Of a DNA stretch of 64,000 nt, positions 34,475 to 42,748 are shown piece after piece. The notes under the pieces were generated by a model, which was not told where the DNA came from, searched no databases, and worked only from the letters and a program-made list of their open reading frames with translations. A program made the position numbers and the translations under genes. The stretch's first letter is position 1. Every line of letters starts with the position of its first letter. The stretch comes from Nocardia iowensis (GTDB lineage: Bacteria; Actinomycetota; Actinomycetes; Mycobacteriales; Mycobacteriaceae). The stretch lies in contig NZ_CP078145.1 in NCBI RefSeq assembly GCF_019222765.1, positions 5,766,001 to 5,830,000 on the forward strand, written 5' to 3'.

Positions 34475-34493
34475 CGTACGGGGTAGCCGTACG
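34475..34493. terminator. Hairpin between convergent genes
   Basis: A perfect 7-bp stem (34475-34481 with 34487-34493) and 5-base loop occupy almost the whole gap between the stop codons of the zinc-ribbon gene and the flavoprotein gene. Confidence 0.5.
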
Positions 34494-34496
34494 GGT

Positions 34497-35516
34497 TCAC
34501 AGGCCGTGGCGACGGTCGGCCGCCACCAATTCGGCGAGCCTGGCCTCGTTTTCGGACGAGAACGGGTTCCGGTATGCGGCGACTGCTCGGTCGATGTCCT
34601 CGGTGATCAGGTCGGCGTTGAGCTGGGCTGCCGCGAAAGCGCCTGCCGCCGCGGCGCTGCCGACCTGGGCGAACAGATCGGTGATATTGCCCGCGACCCA
34701 GACGCCGGGCACCTCGGTCCGGCCGGTCACCTCCGAGGGGATGTGTTGCCCCATCCCCGAGGGGTGTTCGACAGGCCGGAGTCCAAGCGCCGCAAGGAAA
34801 CCGGCACGCGCCGCCATCCGCGCCACCACCGCCAGCGCCTGGCGGGCAACCACCCGGCCATCGCTCATCCGCAGACCTACGAGGCGGTCGTCGGCGACTT
34901 CCAGCGCCGCCACCTCGCCCTGCACCACGGTGATGCCGCGGGCAGCCAGCTGCTCCGCGTCCTCGCCGGTCGGTGCCGCCATGGTGTGTGTGAAGAGTGT
35001 GACGTCGGCGCTCCACTGCCGGAACAGCAACGCCTGGTGCACCGCCATCGGCCCGGTGGCCAGCACGCCGATGGCCTGGTCGCGAATCTCCCAGCCGTGG
35101 CAATACGGGCAGTGCACGACGTCGCGTCCCCATCGAGACCGCAATCCCGGTATCTCGGGTAGCTCGTCGACCAGCCCCGTGGTGACCAGCAATCGACGCG
35201 CGCGGACCGACCGGCCGTCGGCCAGCGTCACGGCGAATCCATCGCCCGCGCGAACTACCGTGTCGACCTCGCCGGAAACCACCTGGCCGCCATACCCGCG
35301 GACCTCTGCCCGTCCGCGTTCCAGTAGCTCGCCCGGCGGGATCCCGTCCCGGGCGAGCAGTCCGTGCACGCCGTCGGCCGGGGCGTTGCGCGGTGCACCC
35401 GCGTCGATCACCAGCACCGACCGGCGAGCTCGGCCGAGCATCAGCGCCCCGTTCAATCCCGCGGCGCCACCGCCGACCACCACCACGTCATAGCCATCTT
35501 TCAGCTGTTCGGTCAC
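34497..35516 (-). CDS. Thioredoxin reductase-like FAD/NAD(P) oxidoreductase
   Basis: This 339-residue flavoprotein is of the thioredoxin-reductase fold. Visible are the FAD site VVGGGAAGLNGALMLGRA, redox-active CPYC, an NADPH site (VLATGPMAVHQAL) and the C-terminal FAD motif VAGNITDL, ending in AAAGAFAAAQLN. It probably reduces a small disulfide or acts as a peroxide-linked reductase; no thioredoxin gene is adjacent. I choose GTG 35516 because GGAGGT lies seven bases upstream; an ATG at 35540 is an alternative. It is divergent from an XRE-cupin regulator that probably controls it. Confidence 0.85.
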   Translation of the reverse strand: MTEQLKDGYDVVVVGGGAAGLNGALMLGRARRSVLVIDAGAPRNAPADGVHGLLARDGIPPGELLERGRAEVRGYGGQVVSGEVDTVVRAGDGFAVTLADGRSVRARRLLVTTGLVDELPEIPGLRSRWGRDVVHCPYCHGWEIRDQAIGVLATGPMAVHQALLFRQWSADVTLFTHTMAAPTGEDAEQLAARGITVVQGEVAALEVADDRLVGLRMSDGRVVARQALAVVARMAARAGFLAALGLRPVEHPSGMGQHIPSEVTGRTEVPGVWVAGNITDLFAQVGSAAAAGAFAAAQLNADLITEDIDRAVAAYRNPFSSENEARLAELVAADRRHGL

Positions 35517-35571
35517 GTTGACCACCTCCGCCACCACCATGCGGGTGGGCCGGTCGTATGTGCAAACTTTG

Positions 35572-35586
35572 TTGCCGATCTGGCAA
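35572..35586. promoter_or_regulatory. Candidate operator for the XRE-cupin regulator
   Basis: The inverted repeat TTGCC-N5-GGCAA lies ten bases before the XRE-cupin ATG and within the 79-base divergent region, well placed for autoregulation and control of the flavoprotein gene. Confidence 0.5.
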
Positions 35587-35595
35587 GCTGTTCTC

Positions 35596-36201
35596 ATGGA
35601 CGACGACCTCGATCAAGCACTCGACGCGGTCGGGCCGCGCCTGCGCGCGCTGCGCCGACAACGCGAAACCACGCTGGCCGAACTGTCGGCGGCCACCGGA
35701 ATCTCGGTGAGCACCCTGTCCCGCCTCGAGTCCGGCGGTCGCCGGCCGACCCTCGAGCAATTGCTCCCCCTCGCCAGAGCCCACGGCGTCACCCTCGACG
35801 AACTCGTCGACGCCCCACCCACCGGCGACCCGCGGATCCACCTGCGCCCCGTCACTCGGCACGGCATGACCCATGTGCCGCTGACCCGACGCGCCGGTGG
35901 CATCCAGGCGGTCAAGATGGTGATTCCAGCCACTCCCCGCCCGAAGGAGCCGACCCCGCAAACGCACGAGGGCTACGAGTGGGTCTATGTCCTCAACGGC
36001 AAACTGCGGCTCGTCCTCGGCGAGCGCGACCTCGTGCTCGCCCCCGGCGAAGCGGCCGAGTTCGACACCCGCGTACCGCACTGGTTCGGCGCCGCGGGCA
36101 CCGACGGTGTCGAACTACTCTGCCTCTTCGGCAAACAGGGCGAACGCGCACACCTGCGCGCCCGCCCGAAATCGCGGCGCCAACCCGAAGAGCTCGACTG
36201 A
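35596..36201 (+). CDS. XRE-family regulator with C-terminal cupin sensor domain
   Basis: This 201-residue protein has an N-terminal XRE helix-turn-helix (LAELSAATGISVSTLSRLESG) and a cupin domain at about 105-185. The cupin segment HEGYEWVYVLNGKLRL...LAPGEAAEFDTRVPHWF includes possible metal-binding His and Glu residues. It probably senses a small molecule and controls the divergent thioredoxin-reductase-like gene. The ATG at 35596 removes a non-conserved upstream extension; no strong ribosome site is seen, so the transcript may be leaderless. Confidence 0.87.
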   Translation: MDDDLDQALDAVGPRLRALRRQRETTLAELSAATGISVSTLSRLESGGRRPTLEQLLPLARAHGVTLDELVDAPPTGDPRIHLRPVTRHGMTHVPLTRRAGGIQAVKMVIPATPRPKEPTPQTHEGYEWVYVLNGKLRLVLGERDLVLAPGEAAEFDTRVPHWFGAAGTDGVELLCLFGKQGERAHLRARPKSRRQPEELD

Positions 36202-36368
36202 CCCTCGCCGAAAATCGGTCGAGCTCGACGCGGCGTCTCGGTAGGGTCGCTGTCGTGGAGTGATGACGATGCCGAGTGCGCCCGCCGAATAACGCTGCCC
36301 CCGTTGTGGTGCAGCGGCCAGCGGTGCTGCCCGTATCTTCCACCATCCGCTCCTACCCAGGAGAACCC

Positions 36369-37124
36369 ATGACCGACAAGAACTTTCTCACCCATGTCGC
36401 CGACCAGTTGGCCGCTCTCCCCGGCGTTGACGCCGTCACCCTTGGCGGATCTCGCGCCGAGGGCACCCACACCCCGGACAGCGACTGGGATTTCGCCGTC
36501 TACTACCGCAAAGATTTCGACCCCGCCGACCTACGCGAAATCGGCTGGCCCGGGGAGGTTTCCGAACTCGGCGACTGGGGCGGTGGCGTCTTCAACGGCG
36601 GAGCCTGGCTCACCATCGACAACCGCCACGTCGACATCCACTACCGCGACCTCGACGTAGTCGAACACGAACTCGCCGAATCCGAACAAGGCCGCTTCCA
36701 TTGGGAGCCACTGATGTTCCACCTGGCAGGCATCCCCAGCTACCTGCTGGTCGCCGAGTTGGCCATCAACCAGGTCCTGCACGGCACGCTTCCGCGCCCC
36801 ACCTACCCCGAGGCGCTACGCGAGTCGGCCCCACCGATCTGGCGGAACCGAGCAGCCATGACACTCCACTACGCCAAGGGCACCTACGTTCCCCGCGGCC
36901 AAGCCACCGAAGTGGCAGGTTCGCTGGCCATCGCCGCAATGCAAACCGCCCACGCGGTCTTGGCCGCCCGCGGCGAATGGACCACCAACGAAAAACGCCT
37001 GCTGCACCGAGCGGGACTGCGCGGCATCGACACCATCGTCGCCGAAATGGGCTCGGACCCAAGCTCCTTGCAGCACGCGGTTATCGAAGCGGAAGCACTG
37101 CTCGAGACGGCGACCCTGCCCTGA
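36369..37124 (+). CDS. Nucleotidyltransferase-domain protein
   Basis: This 251-residue protein has the polymerase-beta-type nucleotidyltransferase motif GGSRAEG (26-32) with the metal-binding Asp39 and Asp41 in DSDWDF. The helical C-terminal half resembles kanamycin/aminoglycoside nucleotidyltransferase-like and HEPN-like partners. Members include antibiotic adenylyltransferases and proteins of unknown target, so a resistance role should not be assumed. CAGGAGA lies about five bases before the ATG. It is not in an operon. Confidence 0.8.
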   Translation: MTDKNFLTHVADQLAALPGVDAVTLGGSRAEGTHTPDSDWDFAVYYRKDFDPADLREIGWPGEVSELGDWGGGVFNGGAWLTIDNRHVDIHYRDLDVVEHELAESEQGRFHWEPLMFHLAGIPSYLLVAELAINQVLHGTLPRPTYPEALRESAPPIWRNRAAMTLHYAKGTYVPRGQATEVAGSLAIAAMQTAHAVLAARGEWTTNEKRLLHRAGLRGIDTIVAEMGSDPSSLQHAVIEAEALLETATLP

Positions 37125-37147
37125 GGAATGGCGCGCGGGGAGGCAGT

Positions 37148-37378
37148 TCACTGCTCAGGGGCGACGATTTCTCCGGTGTCGACGGCACGAACGAGGATTG
37201 CTTCGACCGGGCACGAGTCGGCGGCGTCGATGACGAGATCGTCCGGGGTGACGATTTCCGCTGTGGGACTGGAACGGCCGTCGATCAGGGTGAAGTGTTC
37301 CGGGGCCAGACCGGTGCACATGCCTGAGCCCAGGCAGGTGCTTCGGTCGACCTCGATTCGCCAGTGTTGCTCAGCCAT
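37148..37378 (-). CDS. 3Fe-4S ferredoxin, P450 partner
   Basis: This 76-residue ferredoxin has three cysteine ligands (Cys15, Cys21, Cys56) and Gly18 where a fourth would sit, the signature of a 3Fe-4S cluster. It lies 12 bases after the cytochrome P450 gene, the usual arrangement in actinomycetes, and should deliver electrons to that P450. A ferredoxin reductase must be encoded elsewhere. Confidence 0.92.
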   Translation of the reverse strand: MAEQHWRIEVDRSTCLGSGMCTGLAPEHFTLIDGRSSPTAEIVTPDDLVIDAADSCPVEAILVRAVDTGEIVAPEQ

Positions 37379-37390
37379 GCGAGTTTCCCC

Positions 37391-38593
37391 CTACCAGGTC
37401 ACCGGAAGAGCTTTCGGGCCGCGCACCAATAGACCGGTTTTCCACGGCACCTCCTCGGCCGGCACCGCGAGGCACAGCGTCGGGAACCGCAGCAGCAGCG
37501 AGCTCAGCGCGACCTGAAGCTCCAGCCTGGCCAGTTGGGCGCCGAGGCAGTGGTGCACGCCGTGCCCGAACGCCATGTGCGGGTTGCTGTTTCGGGTCAG
37601 GTCCAGCTCTTCGGGGTGGTCGAAGACGCCTTCGTCGCGGTTGGCGGCCTGGGTGTTGACGATCACCGCTTCACCCGCCCGCACGGTGACATCGCCGATC
37701 GGGACATCCTCGGTGGCCACCCTGGCGAACGCGCCGCCGGAGCCGAGTTGGACGTAGCGCAGCAGTTCCTCGACCGCGCCGGGCACCAGTTCCGGCTTGT
37801 CGCGCAGCAGTTCCCAGTGCGTCGGCTCGGTGAGCAGGAGGTAGGTGAAGTTGGCGATCTGGTTGGCTGTCGTCTCGTGGCCCGCGATGAGCAGCCCGAT
37901 GCCGAGGTTGACCAGCTCGTCCTCGCTGAGCCGGTCGTCGTTGTCCCGCGCGGCCACCAGCGCGCCGAGCAGGTCGTCGGTCGGTTGCTGCCTGCGCTGC
38001 GCCACCAGCTCGGCGAGGTACGTCTCCAGGGCGGTCCGCGCGTCGGTGATCTGTTCGGGGGTGTGCGCGGTGGTGGACAGCACGGTGTCGGAGAACTCAC
38101 GGAACCGGTGCTGGTCTTCGGTGGGAATGCCGAGCATCTCGCAGATCACCGTGACCGGCAGCGGGAGCGCGAGGCTCTGCACCAGATCGGCTACCGGGCC
38201 GGACGCTTCGATCTCGGCCAGCCGCTGATCGACGATCTGCTGGGCGCGCGGGCGGAGCTGCTCGACCCGGCGAGCGGTGAACGCCTTGGCTACCAGCTTG
38301 CGCAGCCTGCTGTGCTCGGGCGGGTCCATGCTCAGCAGGGAGTTGCGCGCAGCGGGCTGTGGCGTGGTTCGCGGGATGTCCTCGCGTTCCACGGTGGCGG
38401 CGCGGCTGAACCTCGGGTCGGCGAGCACCAGTTTGGCGTCCGCGTAGCGGGTGACCAGCCAGCCCTCGCCGCCATAGGGCAGCCGGACCCGGGAGATCGG
38501 TTCCTCCCGGCGCAGTTTCGCGTAGAGCGGGTCCATATCGAGGCGGACGGGTTCACCGAAAGGATATTGGCGCACCTCGGTTTTCACGGTCAT
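37391..38593 (-). CDS. Cytochrome P450, CYP105-like
   Basis: This 400-residue soluble bacterial P450 has the I-helix AGHETT, the K-helix EELLR and the heme loop FGHGVHHCLG with Cys349. Length and motifs fit CYP105-like xenobiotic or secondary-metabolite hydroxylases. The ATG at 38593 follows AAGGGA at six bases. The operon with its ferredoxin is preceded by a perfect-arm TetR-type operator, and a TetR gene lies just upstream, so expression is probably inducible. Confidence 0.92.
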   Translation of the reverse strand: MTVKTEVRQYPFGEPVRLDMDPLYAKLRREEPISRVRLPYGGEGWLVTRYADAKLVLADPRFSRAATVEREDIPRTTPQPAARNSLLSMDPPEHSRLRKLVAKAFTARRVEQLRPRAQQIVDQRLAEIEASGPVADLVQSLALPLPVTVICEMLGIPTEDQHRFREFSDTVLSTTAHTPEQITDARTALETYLAELVAQRRQQPTDDLLGALVAARDNDDRLSEDELVNLGIGLLIAGHETTANQIANFTYLLLTEPTHWELLRDKPELVPGAVEELLRYVQLGSGGAFARVATEDVPIGDVTVRAGEAVIVNTQAANRDEGVFDHPEELDLTRNSNPHMAFGHGVHHCLGAQLARLELQVALSSLLLRFPTLCLAVPAEEVPWKTGLLVRGPKALPVTW

Positions 38594-38632
38594 GCGAGTT
38601 CCCTTCGCCGACGCCGACTGGCGTGGTAGCGA

Positions 38633-38650
38633 TGTAAGCAATCGCTTACA
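38633..38650. promoter_or_regulatory. TetR operator upstream of the P450 operon
   Basis: TGTAAGC-N4-GCTTACA is an 18-bp site with perfect 7-bp arms of the common TetR type. It is centred about 48 bases upstream of the P450 start, in the gap after the TetR gene. Confidence 0.8.
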
Positions 38651-38699
38651 AGTCTCAATGTTAGGGAGGTCACAACGCCTCGTCAACGGCCGGATTCCG

Positions 38700-39296
38700 T
38701 TACGGCGGTGGGAAATTCACGTCCACATCGGCCAACAGCACCTGGGCCGCACGCAGCACATGATGGGCAACCGTCGCCGGATCGGCGCTGGCCAGCGGCT
38801 CTCTGCGGTGCACCGAGCGCATCAGTCCGATGCCGAGCAGCCAGGCGAGCAGCAGGTCGGCACACAACTCGCTATCGGGATCATCGGTGAGCGAGGAAAG
38901 CGCGCGGACATACTCGTCGCCCAACTCGCGACGGATCGCCGACGCACCCTCATCGTGTCCGCTGGACCGCAGTGCGGCCTGCAACCAATGCCCTTGCGCC
39001 TCCGCTCCGGTCGGCTCGAGCGCCCGCGCCAGCAGCCTGCCGAGCAACCCGTCGACCGGCCCCTCGTCCAGCACCCGCCGCCCCTGATCCGCGATCGCCG
39101 CGCGAAACAACTCGTCCTTGCTACCGAAGTACCGGAACAGCAATGCCTGATTCACCCCGGCCCGGCCGGCGATGTCGCGCACCGTGGCGCGCTCGAACCC
39201 GCGCTCGGCGAACAATTCCTGCGCCGCCGCCAGGATCGCGGCCCTGGTAGTCACCGAATCTCGTTTTCGGCCCACCGGTTCGTTCTCACTCGTCAT
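38700..39296 (-). CDS. TetR-family regulator of the P450/ferredoxin operon
   Basis: This 198-residue regulator has helix-turn-helix TVRDIAGRAGVNQALLFRYFGSK near residues 38-60 and a TetR_C-type ligand domain. It is read in the same direction as the P450 gene, 106 bases upstream of it, and the operator lies in that gap, so local repression is likely. The ATG at 39296 has GGAGG four bases upstream. The long frame upstream of it is antisense to the esterase gene and is not coding. Confidence 0.9.
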   Translation of the reverse strand: MTSENEPVGRKRDSVTTRAAILAAAQELFAERGFERATVRDIAGRAGVNQALLFRYFGSKDELFRAAIADQGRRVLDEGPVDGLLGRLLARALEPTGAEAQGHWLQAALRSSGHDEGASAIRRELGDEYVRALSSLTDDPDSELCADLLLAWLLGIGLMRSVHRREPLASADPATVAHHVLRAAQVLLADVDVNFPPP

Positions 39297-39361
39297 GCAT
39301 CCTCCGGTTGCCGAGCTCCGGAAGAGCAGCGTAGAGCAGTGGCTATGGTCGCGTTTCGGGT

Positions 39362-40330
39362 TCAGGCACCGAGGGCGCGGGCCAGGTGCGGCCAGGAGTC
39401 GTGCAGATCGGTCTCGAACTGGCCCCAGGTGTGTGCGCCTTCGGGGCGGTTGATGTGGGTTGCGGGGAGCCCGAGTTGGGCGAGTCTGCCCGCGAACGCC
39501 GCGGTGCACGAGCTCGCGATGGCCTCGATCGGCGGGAACGGCAGCCCGCCCTCGTCGATCGCGCCCGGCGTGCCGGTGGCGGCGGACAGGTAGATCGTCT
39601 TTCCGGCCAGTGCACCCGCATTGGCGAACGCGTCGTGGGCGCGCCAGATCGCGTCGCCGGGGGCGCCCCACATGTTCATCGTATTGCCCCCGCCGCGCCC
39701 AACCTGGGCGTTGACCATCGCCACCCCGAGGGGATCCGAGGTCCACGGACATCCGCTGTACGCCGCGACGGCGCTGTACACGTCGGGCGCTTGGATCGCG
39801 AGGTCGACCGCGGAGGCCGCACTCATCGACACTCCGGCGATTGCGTTGCGTCCGGTGGAGTTGAGCTCCGCGTCGAGGACACCCGGGAGTTCGCGGGTGA
39901 GATAGGTCTGCCACCGGTTGCGGCCGACCGCGGGGTCGTCGGCGATCCAGTCGGTGTACATGCTGTACGCGCCGCCAACCGGCATCACCACGTTGACGTG
40001 CTTGTCGGCGAAGAATTCCCGGACATCGGTGTCATCCCACCAGGAGATGCCGTCCTGACCACCACCGATGCCTGTCAGCAGATACAACGTGGGTGCGGGA
40101 CCCCCGGTGGCGCGAATCACCCGGTTGGTGATCACCCGATCCATCGAGGGTGAGTAGACATCCATCCGCGATACGGATCCCCCCAGCGACGCCTCCTCGA
40201 CCACCCGCGCACCGCCCGGGTTCGCCGCCGCGGGACAAACGGACAGAACAGAAACCACCAGCGCACCGACCAACGAAACCAAATATTTTGAAGCCGCCAC
40301 AATTCCGTTATACCGCCCAAAGATCAACAT
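39362..40330 (-). CDS. Secreted antigen 85-like esterase/mycolyltransferase family protein
   Basis: This 322-residue exported protein is of the esterase D/antigen 85 family, which in mycolic-acid bacteria transfers mycoloyl groups to trehalose and arabinogalactan. A signal peptide ends near PAAANP. The nucleophile elbow is GVSMSA (Ser168) and the catalytic His is in EGAHTWGQF near the C-terminus. LLTGIGG and WWDDTD resemble the Ag85 substrate loop. I use the ATG at 40330; GTG 40300 would give a more compact signal peptide. Mycolyltransferase activity is inferred from the family. Confidence 0.85.
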   Translation of the reverse strand: MLIFGRYNGIVAASKYLVSLVGALVVSVLSVCPAAANPGGARVVEEASLGGSVSRMDVYSPSMDRVITNRVIRATGGPAPTLYLLTGIGGGQDGISWWDDTDVREFFADKHVNVVMPVGGAYSMYTDWIADDPAVGRNRWQTYLTRELPGVLDAELNSTGRNAIAGVSMSAASAVDLAIQAPDVYSAVAAYSGCPWTSDPLGVAMVNAQVGRGGGNTMNMWGAPGDAIWRAHDAFANAGALAGKTIYLSAATGTPGAIDEGGLPFPPIEAIASSCTAAFAGRLAQLGLPATHINRPEGAHTWGQFETDLHDSWPHLARALGA

Positions 40331-40333
40331 CAA

Positions 40334-40761
40334 ACCTTAAGCAAAGGACCAAGTTTCGGGTCTTGACAGGACAGCCATCCAGGTCTCGACGGGTAGCGTT
40401 CGCCTCGTCGTCGCCGCCGGATTTCGATGAAGCGACACGAGCAGCGGAAACGGATGCGCGCCGAAGGCCGGAGCCGACGGCAGCCCCTGATCCGTTTCGC
40501 GGCGCGCCGAACGATCAACACCGGGTTGCGCGTCGAGCCGCCTAGGCGCGTCGCCCGGAATCGAAGGGAAAAAGGTAGGCTTGCGCCGCGCTAGTGCTGT
40601 CGGCTGTAGGCCGGTAGAGCAGTGAGCGGAGAATGCTTTTGCACACAATCCGCCCGCCCGCGTTAACCATGCGGCGAGCGCGCATGGAATGCTGTCCACT
40701 GAGTCCTTCTTTTTTGCAACATTTCTGTGGACTGAACAATCACCGAGTAAGAGGAGAAAAT
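40334..40761 (+). promoter_or_regulatory. Upstream region and probable long leader of the cold shock gene
   Basis: This 428-base gap has no credible gene. Its 3-prime part fits a cold-shock mRNA leader. A possible -35 TTGCAC lies at 40639-40644, with a TTAACC-like -10 about 17 bases later. GTCCAC/GTGGAC arms (40694-40699 with 40727-40732) enclose a T-rich loop, and GAGGAG sits just before the start. The first 250 bases show nothing recognisable. Confidence 0.4.
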
Positions 40762-40965
40762 ATGACACAGGGCGTCGTCAAGTGGTTCAACGCGGAGAAG
40801 GGGTTCGGCTTCATCGCGCAGGACGGCGGCGGTCCCGACGTCTTCGTCCACTACTCGGCTCTCGGCGGGTCCGGGTTCAAGTCCCTCGATGAGGGACAGC
40901 GTGTGGAGTTCGAGGTCGGCCAGGGCCAGAAGGGTCCGCAGGCCACGGACGTCCGCGCCATCTGA
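40762..40965 (+). CDS. Cold shock protein (CspA family)
   Basis: This 67-residue protein is a single cold-shock domain. It binds single-stranded RNA and DNA and melts RNA structure. RNP1 (KGFGFIA) and RNP2 (VFVHYSAL) are intact, and the sequence starts [14 protein letters not shown] as in actinobacterial CspA. GAGGAG lies five bases upstream of the ATG. A strong hairpin terminator follows the stop. Confidence 0.96.
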   Translation: MTQGVVKWFNAEKGFGFIAQDGGGPDVFVHYSALGGSGFKSLDEGQRVEFEVGQGQKGPQATDVRAI

Positions 40966-40983
40966 TCAGGCCGGATTGACGCT

Positions 40984-41006
40984 CCTCCCACTTTTCGGGT
41001 GGGAGG
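40984..41006 (+). terminator. Terminator of the cold shock gene
   Basis: A perfect 8-bp GC-rich stem (40984-40991 with 40999-41006) with a 7-base T-rich loop begins 19 bases after the stop. Confidence 0.75.
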
Positions 41007-41064
41007 GGCACACCTGCCGATGCAGGCGCGAGACGGTCATTGCCTCCAGCCACAACACTTTGCG

Positions 41065-41080
41065 TGTGAGTTGTCTCACA
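41065..41080. repeat. Inverted repeat between csp and ogt genes
   Basis: TGTGAG-TTGT-CTCACA is a perfect 6-bp-arm inverted repeat in a locally AT-rich stretch. It could be an operator or a terminator element for the convergent genes; nothing else is visible in 41007-41150. Confidence 0.35.
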
Positions 41081-41150
41081 TGATTGTGTATTCTCCTCTG
41101 ACAAACTCTGGTCGACGACCGGGCGAGCTGTCTCGTCGCGTTCTCGCAGC

Positions 41151-41660
41151 TCAGATTCCCAGGGGCAGAAGGAGTTCGGCGGACTCCAGGTCCAGCAGGG
41201 CCCGTTTCGCGGCGAGTCCGCCCGCATAGCCGGTGAGCGAGCCGTCCGCACCGACGACTCGGTGGCACGGGATCAGGATGAGCAGCCGGTTACGGGACAG
41301 TGCGCCGCCGATTTTCCGCGCATCCGCCGGGCCACGACCGAGGGCACGGGTGAGCGCGCCATAGGTGATCGTGTGGCCGTGCGGAGTTGTCGTTTCCAGA
41401 GTTTCGAGGACTCGGCGGTCGAAGGCGTTCATCGCAGACCGATCGGTGGGAACAGTGAATTCGTGGCGAGCACCCGCGAGGTAGCCGTCGATCTGGGTGA
41501 TCGCGGTGACGAGATATTCGAGCGCGCAAGAGTTTTCGGCAATCGGCGGCGACGGGGCGTCGTCGGTGAAGACGACCATGGTGATGCCCTTCGGGCTCGC
41601 CTCGATGCGCAGGTTGCCCAGTGTCGAGGCGTGGACTGTGCGAGCGGCGGGGATCTGCAT
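41151..41660 (-). CDS. ogt: Methylated-DNA--protein-cysteine methyltransferase
   Basis: This 169-residue O6-alkylguanine-DNA alkyltransferase is a suicide enzyme that moves the alkyl group from guanine O6 to Cys132 in PCHRVV. The helix-turn-helix and arginine finger region (GALTRALGRGPADARKIGGAL) and the Asn hinge (RNRLLILIPCH) are present. The ATG at 41660 follows GGAG by six bases. It has its own promoter at 41692-41719, identical in key elements to that of the ECF sigma gene, and is likely part of that sigma factor's regulon. It is one of two Ogt paralogues here. Confidence 0.94.
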   Translation of the reverse strand: MQIPAARTVHASTLGNLRIEASPKGITMVVFTDDAPSPPIAENSCALEYLVTAITQIDGYLAGARHEFTVPTDRSAMNAFDRRVLETLETTTPHGHTITYGALTRALGRGPADARKIGGALSRNRLLILIPCHRVVGADGSLTGYAGGLAAKRALLDLESAELLLPLGI

Positions 41661-41691
41661 GATGTGCTCCTGTTCGGCGATCTTGTCACCT

Positions 41692-41719
41692 GGTAGACGC
41701 CGACCGAGCCGCGAACGTG
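41692..41719 (-). promoter_or_regulatory. ECF-type promoter of ogt
   Basis: On the minus strand, ATCTCACGTT (-35 region) and GCGTCTACC (-10 region) are separated by 13 bases. Both elements and the spacing are the same as upstream of the ECF sigma gene (43850-43877). The distance to the ogt ATG leaves a short leader with a ribosome site. Confidence 0.8.
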
Positions 41720-41722
41720 AGA

Positions 41723-41986
41723 TCACTGAGACTTATTGCACTGAACCGCTTTCCAGGCCGCGTACCGATCCGGCAGACAGACGGCACACGGGCGATAGCC
41801 CGCGCTGACCGCGGTGGCTTCGTCGGCGAAGAAGACGCGGTGGTTCCGATAGGCGCCACGGGCCAGGGCGCGCAGAGCGGACGGGCAGTCGAGACAGCCG
41901 TAGATTCGACCGCGCCGGTGGCCGCCGTATCGGCCCGGTGTCGGGCTCGGATACGCGCGACCGTCGGCGTCGAGCAGCGTGTACAC
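41723..41986 (-). CDS. Stand-alone Ada zinc-binding-domain protein
   Basis: This 87-residue protein corresponds to the N-terminal zinc domain of Ada, which in Ada repairs methylphosphotriesters and acts as a methylation sensor. Four cysteines, Cys31/Cys34 (CLDC) and Cys67/Cys70 (CAVC), could bind zinc; RVFFADEATAVSAGYRPC is typical of the family. The DNA-binding AraC and Ogt domains of Ada are absent. The start is GTG at 41986, one base after the stop of the 2OG oxygenase gene, so translation is coupled. It belongs to the sigma-ogt-oxygenase operon. Confidence 0.82.
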   Translation of the reverse strand: MYTLLDADGRAYPSPTPGRYGGHRRGRIYGCLDCPSALRALARGAYRNHRVFFADEATAVSAGYRPCAVCLPDRYAAWKAVQCNKSQ

Positions 41987-41987
41987 G

Positions 41988-42716
41988 CTATTCGGCGTCG
42001 TGCAGGACGAGACCGAGGGTGTGCCGGATGCCGCCGCGGATTCGGCTGACGCCGTGGCGGACCGGGGCACGAGACCAGCCGCGGCTCGACGGGGTCGGCC
42101 GGTCGCGCGTCGTGAAGATCAGGCCGTGGCCCTGTTCCAGCACGGTGACCGTCGCTTTCGACTGCGCGCGCGGCCGCTGCTCGACGAGCAGGAACTCGCC
42201 GCCGGTGTGGTCGATGCGCGGCCGGTCCAACCCGATCACGACCTGCAAGGGAAACACCAGCTCGCCGTAGAGGTCGCGGTGCAGGGCATTCCAGTCACCC
42301 TCGGTGTAGCGCAACAGGATCGGCGTCGGCTTGACCTGCCCGGCGCCATGGCAGGCGTCGAGCCAGTCGGCGAAATCATTCGGCCACGGTGCCGGATCAC
42401 CGAGCCGTTCGGCCCAGGAACGGGCGACGGGCAACAGCTTTCGGTAGAACGCGGCGCGCATGGCCATGATCGGCTCGGGCACCGGGTCGGCGAAGTACCG
42501 GTAGGTGCCCTGGCCGAATCGGTAGCGCGCCATGTCGATGGTCGAGCGGAATCTCGGTAGGTCATCCCACATTCGGGTGAACTCGGCACATTCGTCCGGC
42601 GTCAGGAGTGGGCCGGTCTGCGCACAACCGTACGCATCGATCTCGTCGATGAGTTCCGGCCACGGCTGGGCGTTCACTCGATCGGTCAGTGCAGCAGTGC
42701 TTTTCGTGTTTCTCAT
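41988..42716 (-). CDS. 2-oxoglutarate/Fe(II)-dependent oxygenase (possible alkylation repair)
   Basis: This 242-residue double-stranded beta-helix dioxygenase has iron ligands His146 and Asp148 (LHRDLYGEL), probably with His221, and an Arg-rich C-terminal strand (RIRGGIRHTLGLVLHD) for 2-oxoglutarate. The position between two alkylation-repair genes suggests direct oxidative demethylation of nucleic acid, as AlkB does. The sequence is closer to the general 2OG-Fe(II) oxygenase family than to classic AlkB, so the substrate is open. GGAGG lies four bases before the ATG at 42716. A long upstream in-frame extension is antisense noise. Confidence 0.85.
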   Translation of the reverse strand: MRNTKSTAALTDRVNAQPWPELIDEIDAYGCAQTGPLLTPDECAEFTRMWDDLPRFRSTIDMARYRFGQGTYRYFADPVPEPIMAMRAAFYRKLLPVARSWAERLGDPAPWPNDFADWLDACHGAGQVKPTPILLRYTEGDWNALHRDLYGELVFPLQVVIGLDRPRIDHTGGEFLLVEQRPRAQSKATVTVLEQGHGLIFTTRDRPTPSSRGWSRAPVRHGVSRIRGGIRHTLGLVLHDAE

Positions 42717-42748
42717 ACCGCCTCCAAGCCAGCGGGTTATTGGGTGGG

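Noticed and set aside
40337..40768. Minus-strand open frame of 143 codons in the gap upstream of the cold shock gene
   Set aside because: No ribosome site and coding-unlike composition; it overlaps the probable cold-shock leader.
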